Source of the DNA: Tepidibacter formicigenes DSM 15518
GTDB taxonomy: Bacteria > Bacillota > Clostridia > Peptostreptococcales > Peptostreptococcaceae
Length of the DNA stretch: 35,691 bases
Assembly: GCF_900142235.1 (NCBI RefSeq)
Contig: NZ_FRAE01000023.1
Location: 1-35,691 of the forward strand
Direction of reading: 5' to 3'
The position numbers and the translations under genes were made by a program. This document shows positions 1-7,187 of this stretch, piece by piece. The stretch's first letter is position 1. Every line of letters starts with the position of its first letter. Under the pieces are notes generated by a model. The model did no database searches. It was not told the DNA's origin and saw only the letters and a list, made by a program, of their open reading frames with translations.

Positions 1-202
1 CATTAATCATAGATTCAAGAGAAAAATTTCTTTTACGTCCAAAATTAGAATAATATTTTTGATAAAAAGAAAGTGGGATGAAATCACTAATATCAAAAAA
101 ATGATTTAACATAGAAAGTAAATTGTATTGATTTTGATTAAAAAACTTTTCAAAATCAGAAGAAATATTAGAAAAGTTTAATTGTTTAGCTTGAACTGGC
201 AT
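1..202 (-). mobile_element. IS1182-like transposase, N-terminal part, cut by window edge
   Basis: The minus strand is open from an ATG at 202 to the window edge (67 codons), preceded by a strong ribosome site (AAAGGAGG). The product starts MPVQAKQLNFSNISSDFEKF and contains FIPLSFYQKYYSNFGRKRNF followed by SLESM. The FIPxSFYxxYYSxxGRxRxxSLxSM pattern is what I know from the N-terminus of IS1182-family DDE transposases of clostridia. The catalytic part lies outside the window, so I cannot tell whether the element is intact. No clear terminal inverted repeat could be delimited between 203 and 300. The element points away from the cotJ operon and ends close upstream of it. Confidence 0.75.
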
Positions 203-367
203 AAGTTTTTCCTCCTTTTTTCATTTTGAGTTATACACATCTAGTTAATGTATATATACCCAAAATGGGGGAAACTTAGCCATTTCTATAAATTTAAATG
301 TAGTATTTATGCGAGTTGTAGAGTTCTGCAACGAGCTAATTAAGGGAAAATAAAGGAGGTAGTAGAT

Positions 368-508
368 ATGAAATTAGCAAGACCCTATATATTAAATCAA
401 AGATATATTTGTATTTTTCCGCTAAATGAAGGCTTTAAAAAAGGAACTATTTTTCCTGAACTATATAAACCTTATAAAAATAAAAGCAAAAAAGATAGGG
501 GGAAATAA
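368..508 (+). CDS. cotJA: CotJA spore-coat protein
   Basis: A 46-residue ORF that begins MKLARPYILNQRYICIFPLN, has a PxLYKPYK motif and ends in a Lys-rich tail. The ATG follows AAAGGAGGTAGTAGAT, a good ribosome site. It is the first gene of a tight three-gene cluster: only 2 nt separate its stop from cotJB. In Bacillus the cotJ operon is expressed in the mother cell under sigma-E and its products are spore-coat components. Here the identity rests on the short Pro/Tyr-rich sequence together with the order in front of clear cotJB and cotJC genes. At 46 residues it is shorter than the Bacillus protein, as is common in clostridia. No convincing sigma-E promoter is visible in the 165 bp between it and the insertion element. 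Confidence 0.8.
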   Translation: MKLARPYILNQRYICIFPLNEGFKKGTIFPELYKPYKNKSKKDRGK

Positions 509-510
509 TA

Positions 511-768
511 ATGGAAAATATGGATCGCGAAGAATTACTAAGAAAAATACAAGAAGTTGAGTTTGCTTGTATTGATTTTAATTTATATCTAGATACTCAT
601 CCAAATGATGAAAAAGCTTTAAGAGACTATAATACCCTTGCAAATGAAGCTATGAAACTTAGAAAAATTTATGAAATTAATTATGGACCACTTACTAATT
701 TTGGATTTTCTTTAACTCAATATCCATTTGCATGGTTAAATGAGCCATGGCCATGGGAAGGTAAGTAA
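511..768 (+). CDS. cotJB: CotJB spore-coat protein
   Basis: An 85-residue protein with the CotJB pattern: an N-terminal helix (LLRKIQEVEFACIDFNLYLD), the THPNDEKAL segment and a C-terminal aromatic end with FAWLNEPWPWEGK, typical of the family. It sits between cotJA and cotJC. The start at 511 follows the AGGGGGAAATAATA ribosome site, which overlaps the end of cotJA and suggests translational coupling. CotJB is a coat protein thought to work with CotJC in the inner coat; its biochemical role is not established. Confidence 0.9.
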   Translation: MENMDREELLRKIQEVEFACIDFNLYLDTHPNDEKALRDYNTLANEAMKLRKIYEINYGPLTNFGFSLTQYPFAWLNEPWPWEGK

Positions 769-787
769 TAAATAAGGAGGATAAATT

Positions 788-1360
788 ATGTGGATTTATG
801 AAAAAAAATTAGAATATCCAGTTAATATTAAATGTAAAGATATAAGAATGGCAAAATATATCATAACTCAATTAGGAGGACCAGATGGAGAATTAAGTGC
901 TGCTATGACATATCTAAATCAAAGATATACAATGCCAACAAGTAAAGCAAAAGCTCTTCTTACAGACATAGGTACAGAAGAACTTGCTCATGCAGAAATG
1001 ATTTCAGCCATGGTTTATCAGTTATTAAAAGGTGCAACTCCAGAAGAATTAAAATCAGCAGGTCTTGGATCTCAATATACTCAACATGATAATGCAGTAT
1101 TCCCTTCAGATGCAAATGGAGTGCCATGGACTGCAGCATATATAGGTATTCTTGGAGATCCCATTACAGACCTTCATAACGACTTAGCAGCTGAACAAAA
1201 GGCTAGAGCAACATATGAACACCTTATTAATTTAACAGATAATCCAGATATAAAGGATGCTCTTAGATTTTTACGTGAAAGAGAAGTTGTTCACTATCAA
1301 AGATTTGGAGAAGCTTTAATGGATGTTTATGATTATAAAGACTCTAAAAAAATTTATTAG
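788..1360 (+). CDS. cotJC: CotJC, manganese-catalase-like spore-coat protein
   Basis: A 190-residue ferritin-like four-helix protein of the Mn-catalase family. Visible features are the N-terminal MWIYEKKLEYPVNI, GGPDGELSAAMTYLNQRY, the helix motif GTEELAHAEM, the EQKARATYEHL helix and the REVVHYQRFGEAL helix. The Glu and His residues in these helices are the expected di-manganese ligands. CotJC is a coat protein with predicted H2O2-decomposing activity. It lies 19 nt after cotJB with an AAGGAGGATAAATT ribosome site, and a perfect hairpin terminator follows. Length matches the family. Confidence 0.92.
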   Translation: MWIYEKKLEYPVNIKCKDIRMAKYIITQLGGPDGELSAAMTYLNQRYTMPTSKAKALLTDIGTEELAHAEMISAMVYQLLKGATPEELKSAGLGSQYTQHDNAVFPSDANGVPWTAAYIGILGDPITDLHNDLAAEQKARATYEHLINLTDNPDIKDALRFLREREVVHYQRFGEALMDVYDYKDSKKIY

Positions 1361-1375
1361 TATGTATGTTTAGTT

Positions 1376-1412
1376 AAAAGAGTCCTATGTTGTTACAACA
1401 TAGGACTCTTTT
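1376..1412. terminator. Bidirectional terminator between cotJC and the convergent GH18 gene
   Basis: A perfect 17-bp inverted repeat (AAAAGAGTCCTATGTTG, loop TTA, complementary arm) with A/T flanks. It can end transcription of the cotJ operon on the plus strand and of the GH18-SLH gene on the minus strand, whose stop codon it overlaps. Confidence 0.88.
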
Positions 1413-2988
1413 AGTTTATTATATCTATATTATATTCTGAAATTCTATCCATTAAGGTAGCCATCTGAGCTCTATTCACTTCTCTTTTAGGATAAAAATT
1501 ACCATCATCATATCCTTTAAAAATTCCCTGTTTATTCATAGCTAATATATATTCATATGACCAATCATCAGAAGAAATATCTTTAAATGAATCTATTTCA
1601 TTATAATCAATCTTTTCATTTTTTATTATTCTATAAAGCATAGCAGCCATTTCCTCTCTTGTAAGAGAATCCTCTGGATAAAACATATTATTTCCTTTTC
1701 CATTTATTATGTTGTGTTTTCTAGCAATTTCAATTTCTTTAGAAGCCCAATGATTATATGAAACATCTTCAAATGAGTATGATGTTATATTTTCATTCTC
1801 AAGACCTAAAATACGAACTAATATTACAGCAGCCTGAGCTCTTGTTAATTCACTATTTGGAGAGAAATACATATCAGAAGTACCTTTCATCCAACCATTT
1901 TCAATCATAGATAATATAGAGTCTAACGCCCAATTATCATAAATATCTAAAAAGTAATAACCATCTAACCATAAACTATAATAATCCCAAAAATCTTCTT
2001 TTTCTTGACCTAAGCTCCAACTTCCACTACCTTTTAAGTTATACTTTTCAACTAACTTTAATTTTTCTATAATAGATTGTTCATTTTCATACCAATATAT
2101 ATAAATTCCATCTGGTTTATAGACTGTAGCCATAGGAGATTTACTTATATCATCAAATACAATATTAGAAGGATATCTTTTAATAATACTATCTATCTTT
2201 TCAAGACTTGCTCCGTAACCTCCTATTTCTTCTCCTACCTTCCAATAGCGTCCATAAAAAGGAAGTCCTAATACAATTTTTTTAGAATCAACATATTTTA
2301 AAGCATATCTTATAGATTCCTCTACAAATGAAATGCTCGCAACAGGACCTTTAGGCCCTCCCATATAACTTTCATCATAAGCCATTATAAATAAATAATC
2401 ACTATATTTTGCCAAATTTTTATAATCATAAGATGCCTGCCATCCTTTAATCCATCCATTTGGATTAGCAGCAACTGCCACAGAAAGTTCTTTATCTAAA
2501 GGAATACTTTTCCTTAAAAGTTTTACAAATTCTGTATAGTCGTCTTTATCTACATCTGTTACATTTTCTATATCTACATTAACACCATCTAAATTATATT
2601 TTTTAACTGCCTGTACAATTTCCTTTACTAAATTTTCTTTATTATTAAGAGCAGTTCTTCCAAGCTCTCTATCCCAGTGATTACTTAAAAAAGGAACTAC
2701 TTTTATGTTTTTTTTATGCATCTCATTTATAAAGTCAATATCTATTTTTTTTGTAAGCTTTAAGCTTCCGTCTTCATTTATATCAAAATAGCTTGGATAA
2801 ACTATGTCTACTGAATCATTTGTATCATCTACAAGTTGCACATACTTACTCTTATCACTAAAATATATATATGATGTATTTATTTTTTGAGCTTGTACAA
2901 CAGATTGATTACTTAGTAAAAATAAAGATACAAAAATACATATGTTAATTCTTATTAATTTATCCATAATTTTACTTTTCAACTTCAA
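1411..2988 (-). CDS. Secreted GH18 glycosidase with three C-terminal SLH domains
   Basis: Predicted surface-bound glycoside hydrolase of family 18. I use a TTG start at 2988 (525 aa) because it lies 6 nt after a GGGGGG ribosome site and directly precedes a signal peptide (residues about 1-34, hydrophobic core FVSLFLLS); an in-frame ATG far upstream gives an implausible leader. The GH18 domain covers about residues 40-345. The catalytic segment is D134-G-V-N-V-D139-I-E141, with Glu141 as the proton donor and Asn at the middle position of DxxDxDxE, as in the SleL/YaaH-like branch that cleaves peptidoglycan amino-sugar bonds. Three S-layer-homology repeats follow at about 355-525 (GWMKGTSDMYFSPNSELTRA, INGKGNNMFYPEDSLTREE, FKGYDDGNFYPKREVNRAQ). 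SLH repeats normally bind pyruvylated secondary wall polymer. The substrate, peptidoglycan or chitin-like glycan, cannot be decided from the sequence. Confidence 0.88.
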   Translation of the reverse strand: MKLKSKIMDKLIRINICIFVSLFLLSNQSVVQAQKINTSYIYFSDKSKYVQLVDDTNDSVDIVYPSYFDINEDGSLKLTKKIDIDFINEMHKKNIKVVPFLSNHWDRELGRTALNNKENLVKEIVQAVKKYNLDGVNVDIENVTDVDKDDYTEFVKLLRKSIPLDKELSVAVAANPNGWIKGWQASYDYKNLAKYSDYLFIMAYDESYMGGPKGPVASISFVEESIRYALKYVDSKKIVLGLPFYGRYWKVGEEIGGYGASLEKIDSIIKRYPSNIVFDDISKSPMATVYKPDGIYIYWYENEQSIIEKLKLVEKYNLKGSGSWSLGQEKEDFWDYYSLWLDGYYFLDIYDNWALDSILSMIENGWMKGTSDMYFSPNSELTRAQAAVILVRILGLENENITSYSFEDVSYNHWASKEIEIARKHNIINGKGNNMFYPEDSLTREEMAAMLYRIIKNEKIDYNEIDSFKDISSDDWSYEYILAMNKQGIFKGYDDGNFYPKREVNRAQMATLMDRISEYNIDIIN

Positions 2989-3023
2989 ACCTATCCCCCC
3001 TTTATTTTTTGTTTCAATTAAAT

Positions 3024-3051
3024 AATATACTCTTAAGCTGTATGTATTCAA
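3024..3051 (-). promoter_or_regulatory. Possible promoter of the GH18-SLH gene
   Basis: On the minus strand, TTGAAT (3051-3046) is followed after 16 bp by TATATT (3029-3024). This lies about 35 nt upstream of the proposed TTG start. Found by eye and not tested. Confidence 0.4.
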
Positions 3052-3224
3052 GAAGTAAATGTTGTAAATCAATAAAAAGGAAAAAAGGAAATATATTCTG
3101 ATGTGATTAATATTTTTTTGCAAATTTATATTTAATATGCAATTTTTAGTTGGAAGAGTTTATGAAGTATTATAATTCTCAAATATGAAAAAATAATATT
3201 ACATTAAATAAAGGAGGTTTTATA

Positions 3225-3620
3225 ATGAAACAAATAGAAAAAGATCATAATGTAAATACAAATAAAAGTGAAAATTTAGGTGCAGAAAATGCTCGTAGAA
3301 TAGATGAACTTATAGATGTAGTTGAAAAGCATACAAGAACAGAGCGTCATCTTGAACAGCATTCTGACATTGCTTCTCCTGAACAAATCGAACATGCTAA
3401 AAAAATACAAGAAGACAGAGAAGATCGAATGGAAAATTTAAAAAATATAATAGCCTATGGAAAACATTCAAATGATAATGAACTTAAAAATTTAGAAAAA
3501 AATTATCATTACACTCAAGGTTATTTAGAACATAATCAAGATCACATGAATCAAGAAGATGTAGAAAAAGCAGTTGAAAAACAAGAACATAGAAAAGATC
3601 AAATGAAATTTTTAAAATAA
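3225..3620 (+). CDS. Small hydrophilic helical protein with internal duplication, function unknown
   Basis: A 131-residue, highly charged, soluble protein that I do not recognise. The start has an excellent ribosome site (AAAGGAGGTTTTATA ATG). It contains two similar units of about 48 residues. Unit 1 (about 26-73) runs from IDELIDVVEKHTRTERHLEQ to REDRMENLK; unit 2 (about 84-131) runs from LKNLEKNYHYTQGYLEHN to EHRKDQMKFLK. Both have the pattern long helix, YLE/HLE-H-x-D, a loop of about 8 residues with P/N-x-E-x-V/I-E, then a K-x-Q-E-x-R-x-D-x-M helix. There is no signal peptide or membrane segment. It is monocistronic and closed by its own terminator. A stress or spore-associated role is possible but unsupported. 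Confidence 0.75.
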   Translation: MKQIEKDHNVNTNKSENLGAENARRIDELIDVVEKHTRTERHLEQHSDIASPEQIEHAKKIQEDREDRMENLKNIIAYGKHSNDNELKNLEKNYHYTQGYLEHNQDHMNQEDVEKAVEKQEHRKDQMKFLK

Positions 3621-3660
3621 GAAACAAATCCCCTATATTTGGGGGATTTGTTTCATTTTT
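3621..3660 (+). terminator. Terminator of the 131-aa protein gene
   Basis: GAAACAAATCCCC pairs perfectly with GGGGATTTGTTTC across a short AT loop, followed by ATTTTT. It begins directly after the stop codon. Confidence 0.88.
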
Positions 3661-3680
3661 AGTTTCATGATAAACGAATA

Positions 3681-4949
3681 TTAACTTTTATTATATATTA
3701 ATCTTATTTGACTTATTAAAAAGCCCTTTAATCCACTAGGATTTTTTACTTTTATTATAGAATAGGCTATTTTAGGAGTAAAAATTCTAGGATAGTATGC
3801 TAAAAACCTAGATTCCCACATTGTTGGTCCATACTTTTTTTTATATTGATGAAGACTCTTAAATCCATAAAAATGATTAACATTTTTATAAATAAATTCT
3901 AGTACTAATGAAATTATTTGCATTTTTTGTTTATTTCCTCTTACATTAGCAAGAGGTGCAACTCCTAAGCTCCCCCACCTAACTCCTTCATTTTTCATTT
4001 CATTAAAAGCATTAATCACAATTTTTTCCATTACTCCTATTGGAGCATCTTTTCTTCTTCTAGTAACATCTGCATAATATCCTTTTCCCCCTAAAAATGG
4101 TACAAAAACAACAAATCCTAGTATTTTTTTATTTGAATCAACTGCTATGAAATATCTTCTATCCATAGGATTATCTAGACTAATACTTCCTAACATAAAT
4201 GATAGCTCTCCACTTTTTTTAAAAGAAAGCCATTCATTTGAAACTTCTAGTATTTCTCTTTCTATATTAACATCTTTATTTTCTAAAGGTTTATACTCAA
4301 ACACTTCAATTCCTAATCTATTAGCATTGTTAATTGCCTGTCTTATTTTTGCAGCTTTTTTTCCGGATGTAGTATATGTTTGTAAATCAAACATAGCTTC
4401 TTCTCCATATTTAATAAATCCAAACCCCAGCTTATTAAATTCATTCATAAATTTTTCACTTATTTGACAAAAGCAAATGCGAAGTTCATTTTCTTTGCAA
4501 TAGGAAATGAACTCAGACAAAAGCTGAAAAGCATCCTTTTCATCACATATTGGATCTCCTGCACAAACGACAACCCCTGAACTTACAACATAAGCAACTG
4601 CACCATCTACATTTTTAGAAAAAAAGTATTTTTTGTCTTTTTCTAAAGCTAAATATGATATTGAATTATATCCATATTTTTTTAAATATTCTCTTACTTT
4701 AGTTCTATCTTTACTTGTTACAGTTTGCTCTATAAAAGGCTTTTTTTTATAACACGTATTACATAAAAAAACTAGAATAAATCCTATTAAAATACATAAA
4801 TTCTTATGAATTAAAATTGACTGAGAGTATAAAATCTTAAGTCTTTGCGGTAATGCTAATACAATATGATATATTAATAATATTGCTATTAGAAAACTAA
4901 AATTCCTAATAAAAAATTTTTTTAATTTAGTTAAAGTAAAACTATTCAT
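3681..4949 (-). CDS. MprF-like lysylphosphatidylglycerol synthase domain protein (DUF2156), without flippase part
   Basis: The cytoplasmic part (about residues 85-415) resembles the double-GNAT catalytic domain of MprF/LPG synthases, which transfer an amino acid from aminoacyl-tRNA to phosphatidylglycerol. Supporting segments are AYVVSSGVVVCAGDPICDE, the KIRQAINNANRLGI helix and RWGSLGVAPLANVRGNK. Two membrane segments precede it (about 13-35 and 45-62), in place of the long multi-helix flippase of full MprF. Length is 422 residues. I chose the ATG at 4949 because GGAG stands 9 nt upstream; the ATG five codons earlier overlaps that ribosome site. The promoter region carries four 11-bp-spaced CTTAAW boxes shared with the nearby two-component system genes. 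Family is fairly sure; the transferred amino acid and lipid acceptor are unknown. Confidence 0.78.
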   Translation of the reverse strand: MNSFTLTKLKKFFIRNFSFLIAILLIYHIVLALPQRLKILYSQSILIHKNLCILIGFILVFLCNTCYKKKPFIEQTVTSKDRTKVREYLKKYGYNSISYLALEKDKKYFFSKNVDGAVAYVVSSGVVVCAGDPICDEKDAFQLLSEFISYCKENELRICFCQISEKFMNEFNKLGFGFIKYGEEAMFDLQTYTTSGKKAAKIRQAINNANRLGIEVFEYKPLENKDVNIEREILEVSNEWLSFKKSGELSFMLGSISLDNPMDRRYFIAVDSNKKILGFVVFVPFLGGKGYYADVTRRRKDAPIGVMEKIVINAFNEMKNEGVRWGSLGVAPLANVRGNKQKMQIISLVLEFIYKNVNHFYGFKSLHQYKKKYGPTMWESRFLAYYPRIFTPKIAYSIIKVKNPSGLKGFLISQIRLIYNKS

Positions 4950-5040
4950 GTAATACATCTCCATTCTAAATTCAATTATAATACACTATATTATACATAA
5001 TAGCCACTTTAAAATTTTATATTATTATAGCTATGTTTTC

Positions 5041-5095
5041 AATATAATTCATAACTCTTAATTTATACTTAATTGAATCTTAAAGTTTTCTTAAA
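5041..5095 (-). promoter_or_regulatory. Four 11-bp-spaced response-regulator boxes plus -10 of the MprF-like gene
   Basis: Plus-strand hexamers CTTAAT (5057), CTTAAT (5068), CTTAAA (5079) and CTTAAA (5090) start exactly 11 bp apart. Read towards the gene they are TTTAAG/ATTAAG repeats; 10 nt after the last comes TATATT (5046-5041), a -10 element. Direct hexamer repeats at helical pitch that take the place of a -35 box are typical of OmpR/PhoB-family regulators. The same arrangement occurs near 8328 and 10945. Confidence 0.72.
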
Positions 5096-5122
5096 TTTTC
5101 TATTTTAACCTATTTTACAACT

Positions 5123-5150
5123 AAAAAAGAAGGATTTCTCCTTCTTTTTT
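5123..5150 (-). terminator. Terminator of the hydrogenase gene
   Basis: AAAAAAGAAGGA and TCCTTCTTTTTT form a perfect 12-bp stem with a 4-nt loop and T-runs on both sides. It lies 5 nt beyond the hydA stop codon on the minus strand. Confidence 0.88.
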
Positions 5151-5154
5151 ATTA

Positions 5155-6894
5155 CTAAGCCATGGCTTTATCAGTTTTTTTACTCCTATCTAGATAATGA
5201 GTATGTAGAAGCTTATGAGCTAGATGCCCTCCTGGCTCACCTAAATACTTATCATATAGCTCTTTTACTTCTGGGTTTTCAAAAGATCTTCTAATTTCAT
5301 TATTTTTATCAGAATTATATAATCCTTCTTTTCTCAATTCCTTAATTTCTATATTATCTGGAATTGGAGCTCCTCCTCCAGCAAGACACCCTCCTGGACA
5401 TCCCATTACTTCTATAAAGTGATAATTAGCTTCACCTTTTACTACCTTATCTAATAGTTTTTTTGCATTTAATGCCCCATTTACTACAGCAACCTTTACA
5501 TTTGTTCCATTTATTTCAACCTCAGCTTCTTTAATCCCCTCTAATCCTCTAACTACTTTATAGTCTATATCATTCATTTCTCCATTAGTTAAAACATATG
5601 ATACTGTTCTTAAAGCAGCCTCCATAACTCCACCAGATGTTGCAAATATTCTAGCGGCACCTGTTCCTTTTCCTAAAAATTTATCAAAATCCTCATCTTC
5701 AATATCTAAAAAAGGAATATTTTTTAGTTTAATCATTTTAGCAAGCTCTCTTGTAGTAAGCACTATGTCCACATCTTTTATCCCATTTATTTGCATTTCA
5801 GGTCTATTTGCTTCAAATTTTTTAGCAGTACAAGGCATTATAGAAATACTTACTATATCTTTAGGATCTATTCCTGATTTTTTAGCATAATAAGATTTAG
5901 AAAGTGCTCCAAACATTTGTTGAGGTGATTTACAAGAAGATACATTATTTAGAAGCTGCGGATAATTATGTTCAACAAACTTTATCCAACCTGGTGAACA
6001 AGAAGTAAGTAAAGGTAAATTTTTACCTTCTTTAAGTCGATTTATAAATTCAGTTCCTTCTTCCATGATAGTAACATCTGCTGAAAAGTCTGTATTAAAT
6101 ACCTTATTAGCTCCAAGCTTTCTAAGAGATGCTACTACTTTTCCTGTAACATCAGTTCCAGGTTTTAGTCCAAATTCTTCTCCTAATGTATTTTTAACAG
6201 CAGGAGCCATTTGAACAACAACATGCTTATCATTATCTAGTAAAGCTTTTAAAGCCTCTTGTATTTGTGTTTTTTCATATAAAGCTCCAACTGGGCATAC
6301 TTTTATACATTGTCCACAGTTTATACATTCTGTTTCTTTTAAAGGTTTATTATCTACTGTATTAACTAAATCCCTTTCATTATTAAATTCATATATTCCT
6401 ATCCCTTGAATATCTCTACATACTGATATACATCTTCCGCATAATATACATTTATTCATATCTCTTACAATTGAATCCCCTGAATCATCTATTAAATCCA
6501 TTCTTATTTTTCCATCAAAGGGAACTTCATCTCTATTTACATCCATAATATAGCATAAATTTTGAAGCTCGCAATCTCCTGATGCTTTTTCACAAGTTAA
6601 ACAGTCATTTGGATGATTAGATAAAATGTCTTTAAGTATAGATTTTCTTTTATTATTTATTTCGTCAGTATTAGTTTTTACTATCATATTTTCTTCAACT
6701 AAAGTTGAACATGATTGAACAAAATCATCTTTTCCCTCTACTTTTACACAGCATATATTACAATTTCCATCTACTTTCAATTCTGGATGATGGCAAAGAG
6801 TTGGAATGTTTATATTAAGCTTTTTACAAGCATCCAGTATAGTAGACTTTTCATGCACAGAAATTTTTTTTCCGTCTATAGTTAAATTAACCAT
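5155..6894 (-). CDS. hydA: [FeFe]-hydrogenase, 579 aa, HndD/CpI-like modular type
   Basis: Catalyses reversible H2 formation with electrons from ferredoxin or a similar carrier. N-terminal [2Fe-2S] domain with Cys34, 45, 48 and 62; His-Cys [4Fe-4S] site H94PNDC98LTC101 with Cys108; two [4Fe-4S] sites CILCGRCISVC and CINCGQCIKVCP; then the H-cluster domain. H-cluster motifs are TSCSPGW (Cys299), MPCTAKKFE (Cys355) and EVMGCPGGCLAGGGAP (Cys499, Cys503); a small-subunit-like C-terminus ends GGHLAHKLLHTHY. Residue numbers happen to coincide with C. pasteurianum CpI. Position 300, a cubane-ligand Cys in CpI, is Ser here. No hydB/hydC, maturase or ferredoxin gene is adjacent, so the electron partner is unknown. 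The start follows AAAGGGGGCTATGAA. Confidence 0.95.
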   Translation of the reverse strand: MVNLTIDGKKISVHEKSTILDACKKLNINIPTLCHHPELKVDGNCNICCVKVEGKDDFVQSCSTLVEENMIVKTNTDEINNKRKSILKDILSNHPNDCLTCEKASGDCELQNLCYIMDVNRDEVPFDGKIRMDLIDDSGDSIVRDMNKCILCGRCISVCRDIQGIGIYEFNNERDLVNTVDNKPLKETECINCGQCIKVCPVGALYEKTQIQEALKALLDNDKHVVVQMAPAVKNTLGEEFGLKPGTDVTGKVVASLRKLGANKVFNTDFSADVTIMEEGTEFINRLKEGKNLPLLTSCSPGWIKFVEHNYPQLLNNVSSCKSPQQMFGALSKSYYAKKSGIDPKDIVSISIMPCTAKKFEANRPEMQINGIKDVDIVLTTRELAKMIKLKNIPFLDIEDEDFDKFLGKGTGAARIFATSGGVMEAALRTVSYVLTNGEMNDIDYKVVRGLEGIKEAEVEINGTNVKVAVVNGALNAKKLLDKVVKGEANYHFIEVMGCPGGCLAGGGAPIPDNIEIKELRKEGLYNSDKNNEIRRSFENPEVKELYDKYLGEPGGHLAHKLLHTHYLDRSKKTDKAMA

Positions 6895-7146
6895 TTCATA
6901 GCCCCCTTTTATAAATACCCCTTATTATCTAAATTATTATTTTTTTAACAATTATACTTACTATTATACTTTATCTTCTTACTATTTTTGAATAATAAAT
7001 TCTTCTTTATGTATATTTATTCCTAACTAATAATTATATTCTTGTATTTTTCTCATTTTTGTATGTATATATATGTATTATTTCTATAAAAACTTTGTTT
7101 TCCCTTCGACAAAACTTCTTTTTTATTTATATTTTTATATTTAATT
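6895..7146. other. AT-rich spacer upstream of hydA
   Basis: This spacer of about 250 bp presumably holds the hydA promoter. Several TATAAT-like strings occur (for example TATAAT on the minus strand near 6970-6980), but none has a convincing partner -35, so I do not choose one. No ORF, repeat or RNA structure stands out. Confidence 0.5.
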
Positions 7147-7186
7147 AAAAAAAGCCTTCCTTTAAGAAAATTTAAAGGAGGACCTT
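7147..7186 (-). terminator. Terminator of the lipoprotein gene
   Basis: On the minus strand CCTCCTTTAA and TTAAAGGAAGG form a stem with one bulged base and a short A/T loop, followed by CTTTTTTT (T-run 7153-7147). It lies directly behind the stop codon at 7188. Confidence 0.8.
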
Positions 7187-7187
7187 C

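Noticed and set aside
203-300. Terminal inverted repeat of the IS1182-like element (around CCCAAAATGGGGG)
   Set aside because: Only one end is in the window, so no inverted partner or target duplication can be shown.
2077-2271. Plus-strand ORFs opposite the GH18, reductase, YedE, wal and peptidase genes (for example 2077-2271, 13648-14034, 25915-26190)
   Set aside because: They lie antisense inside well-supported genes, lack ribosome sites and have low-complexity hydrophobic products; they are reading-frame shadows.
6911-6925. ATAA-N7-TTAT string upstream of hydA as a LysR site
   Set aside because: It is single, with no partner 20 bp away and no similarity around it; such strings arise by chance in AT-rich DNA.
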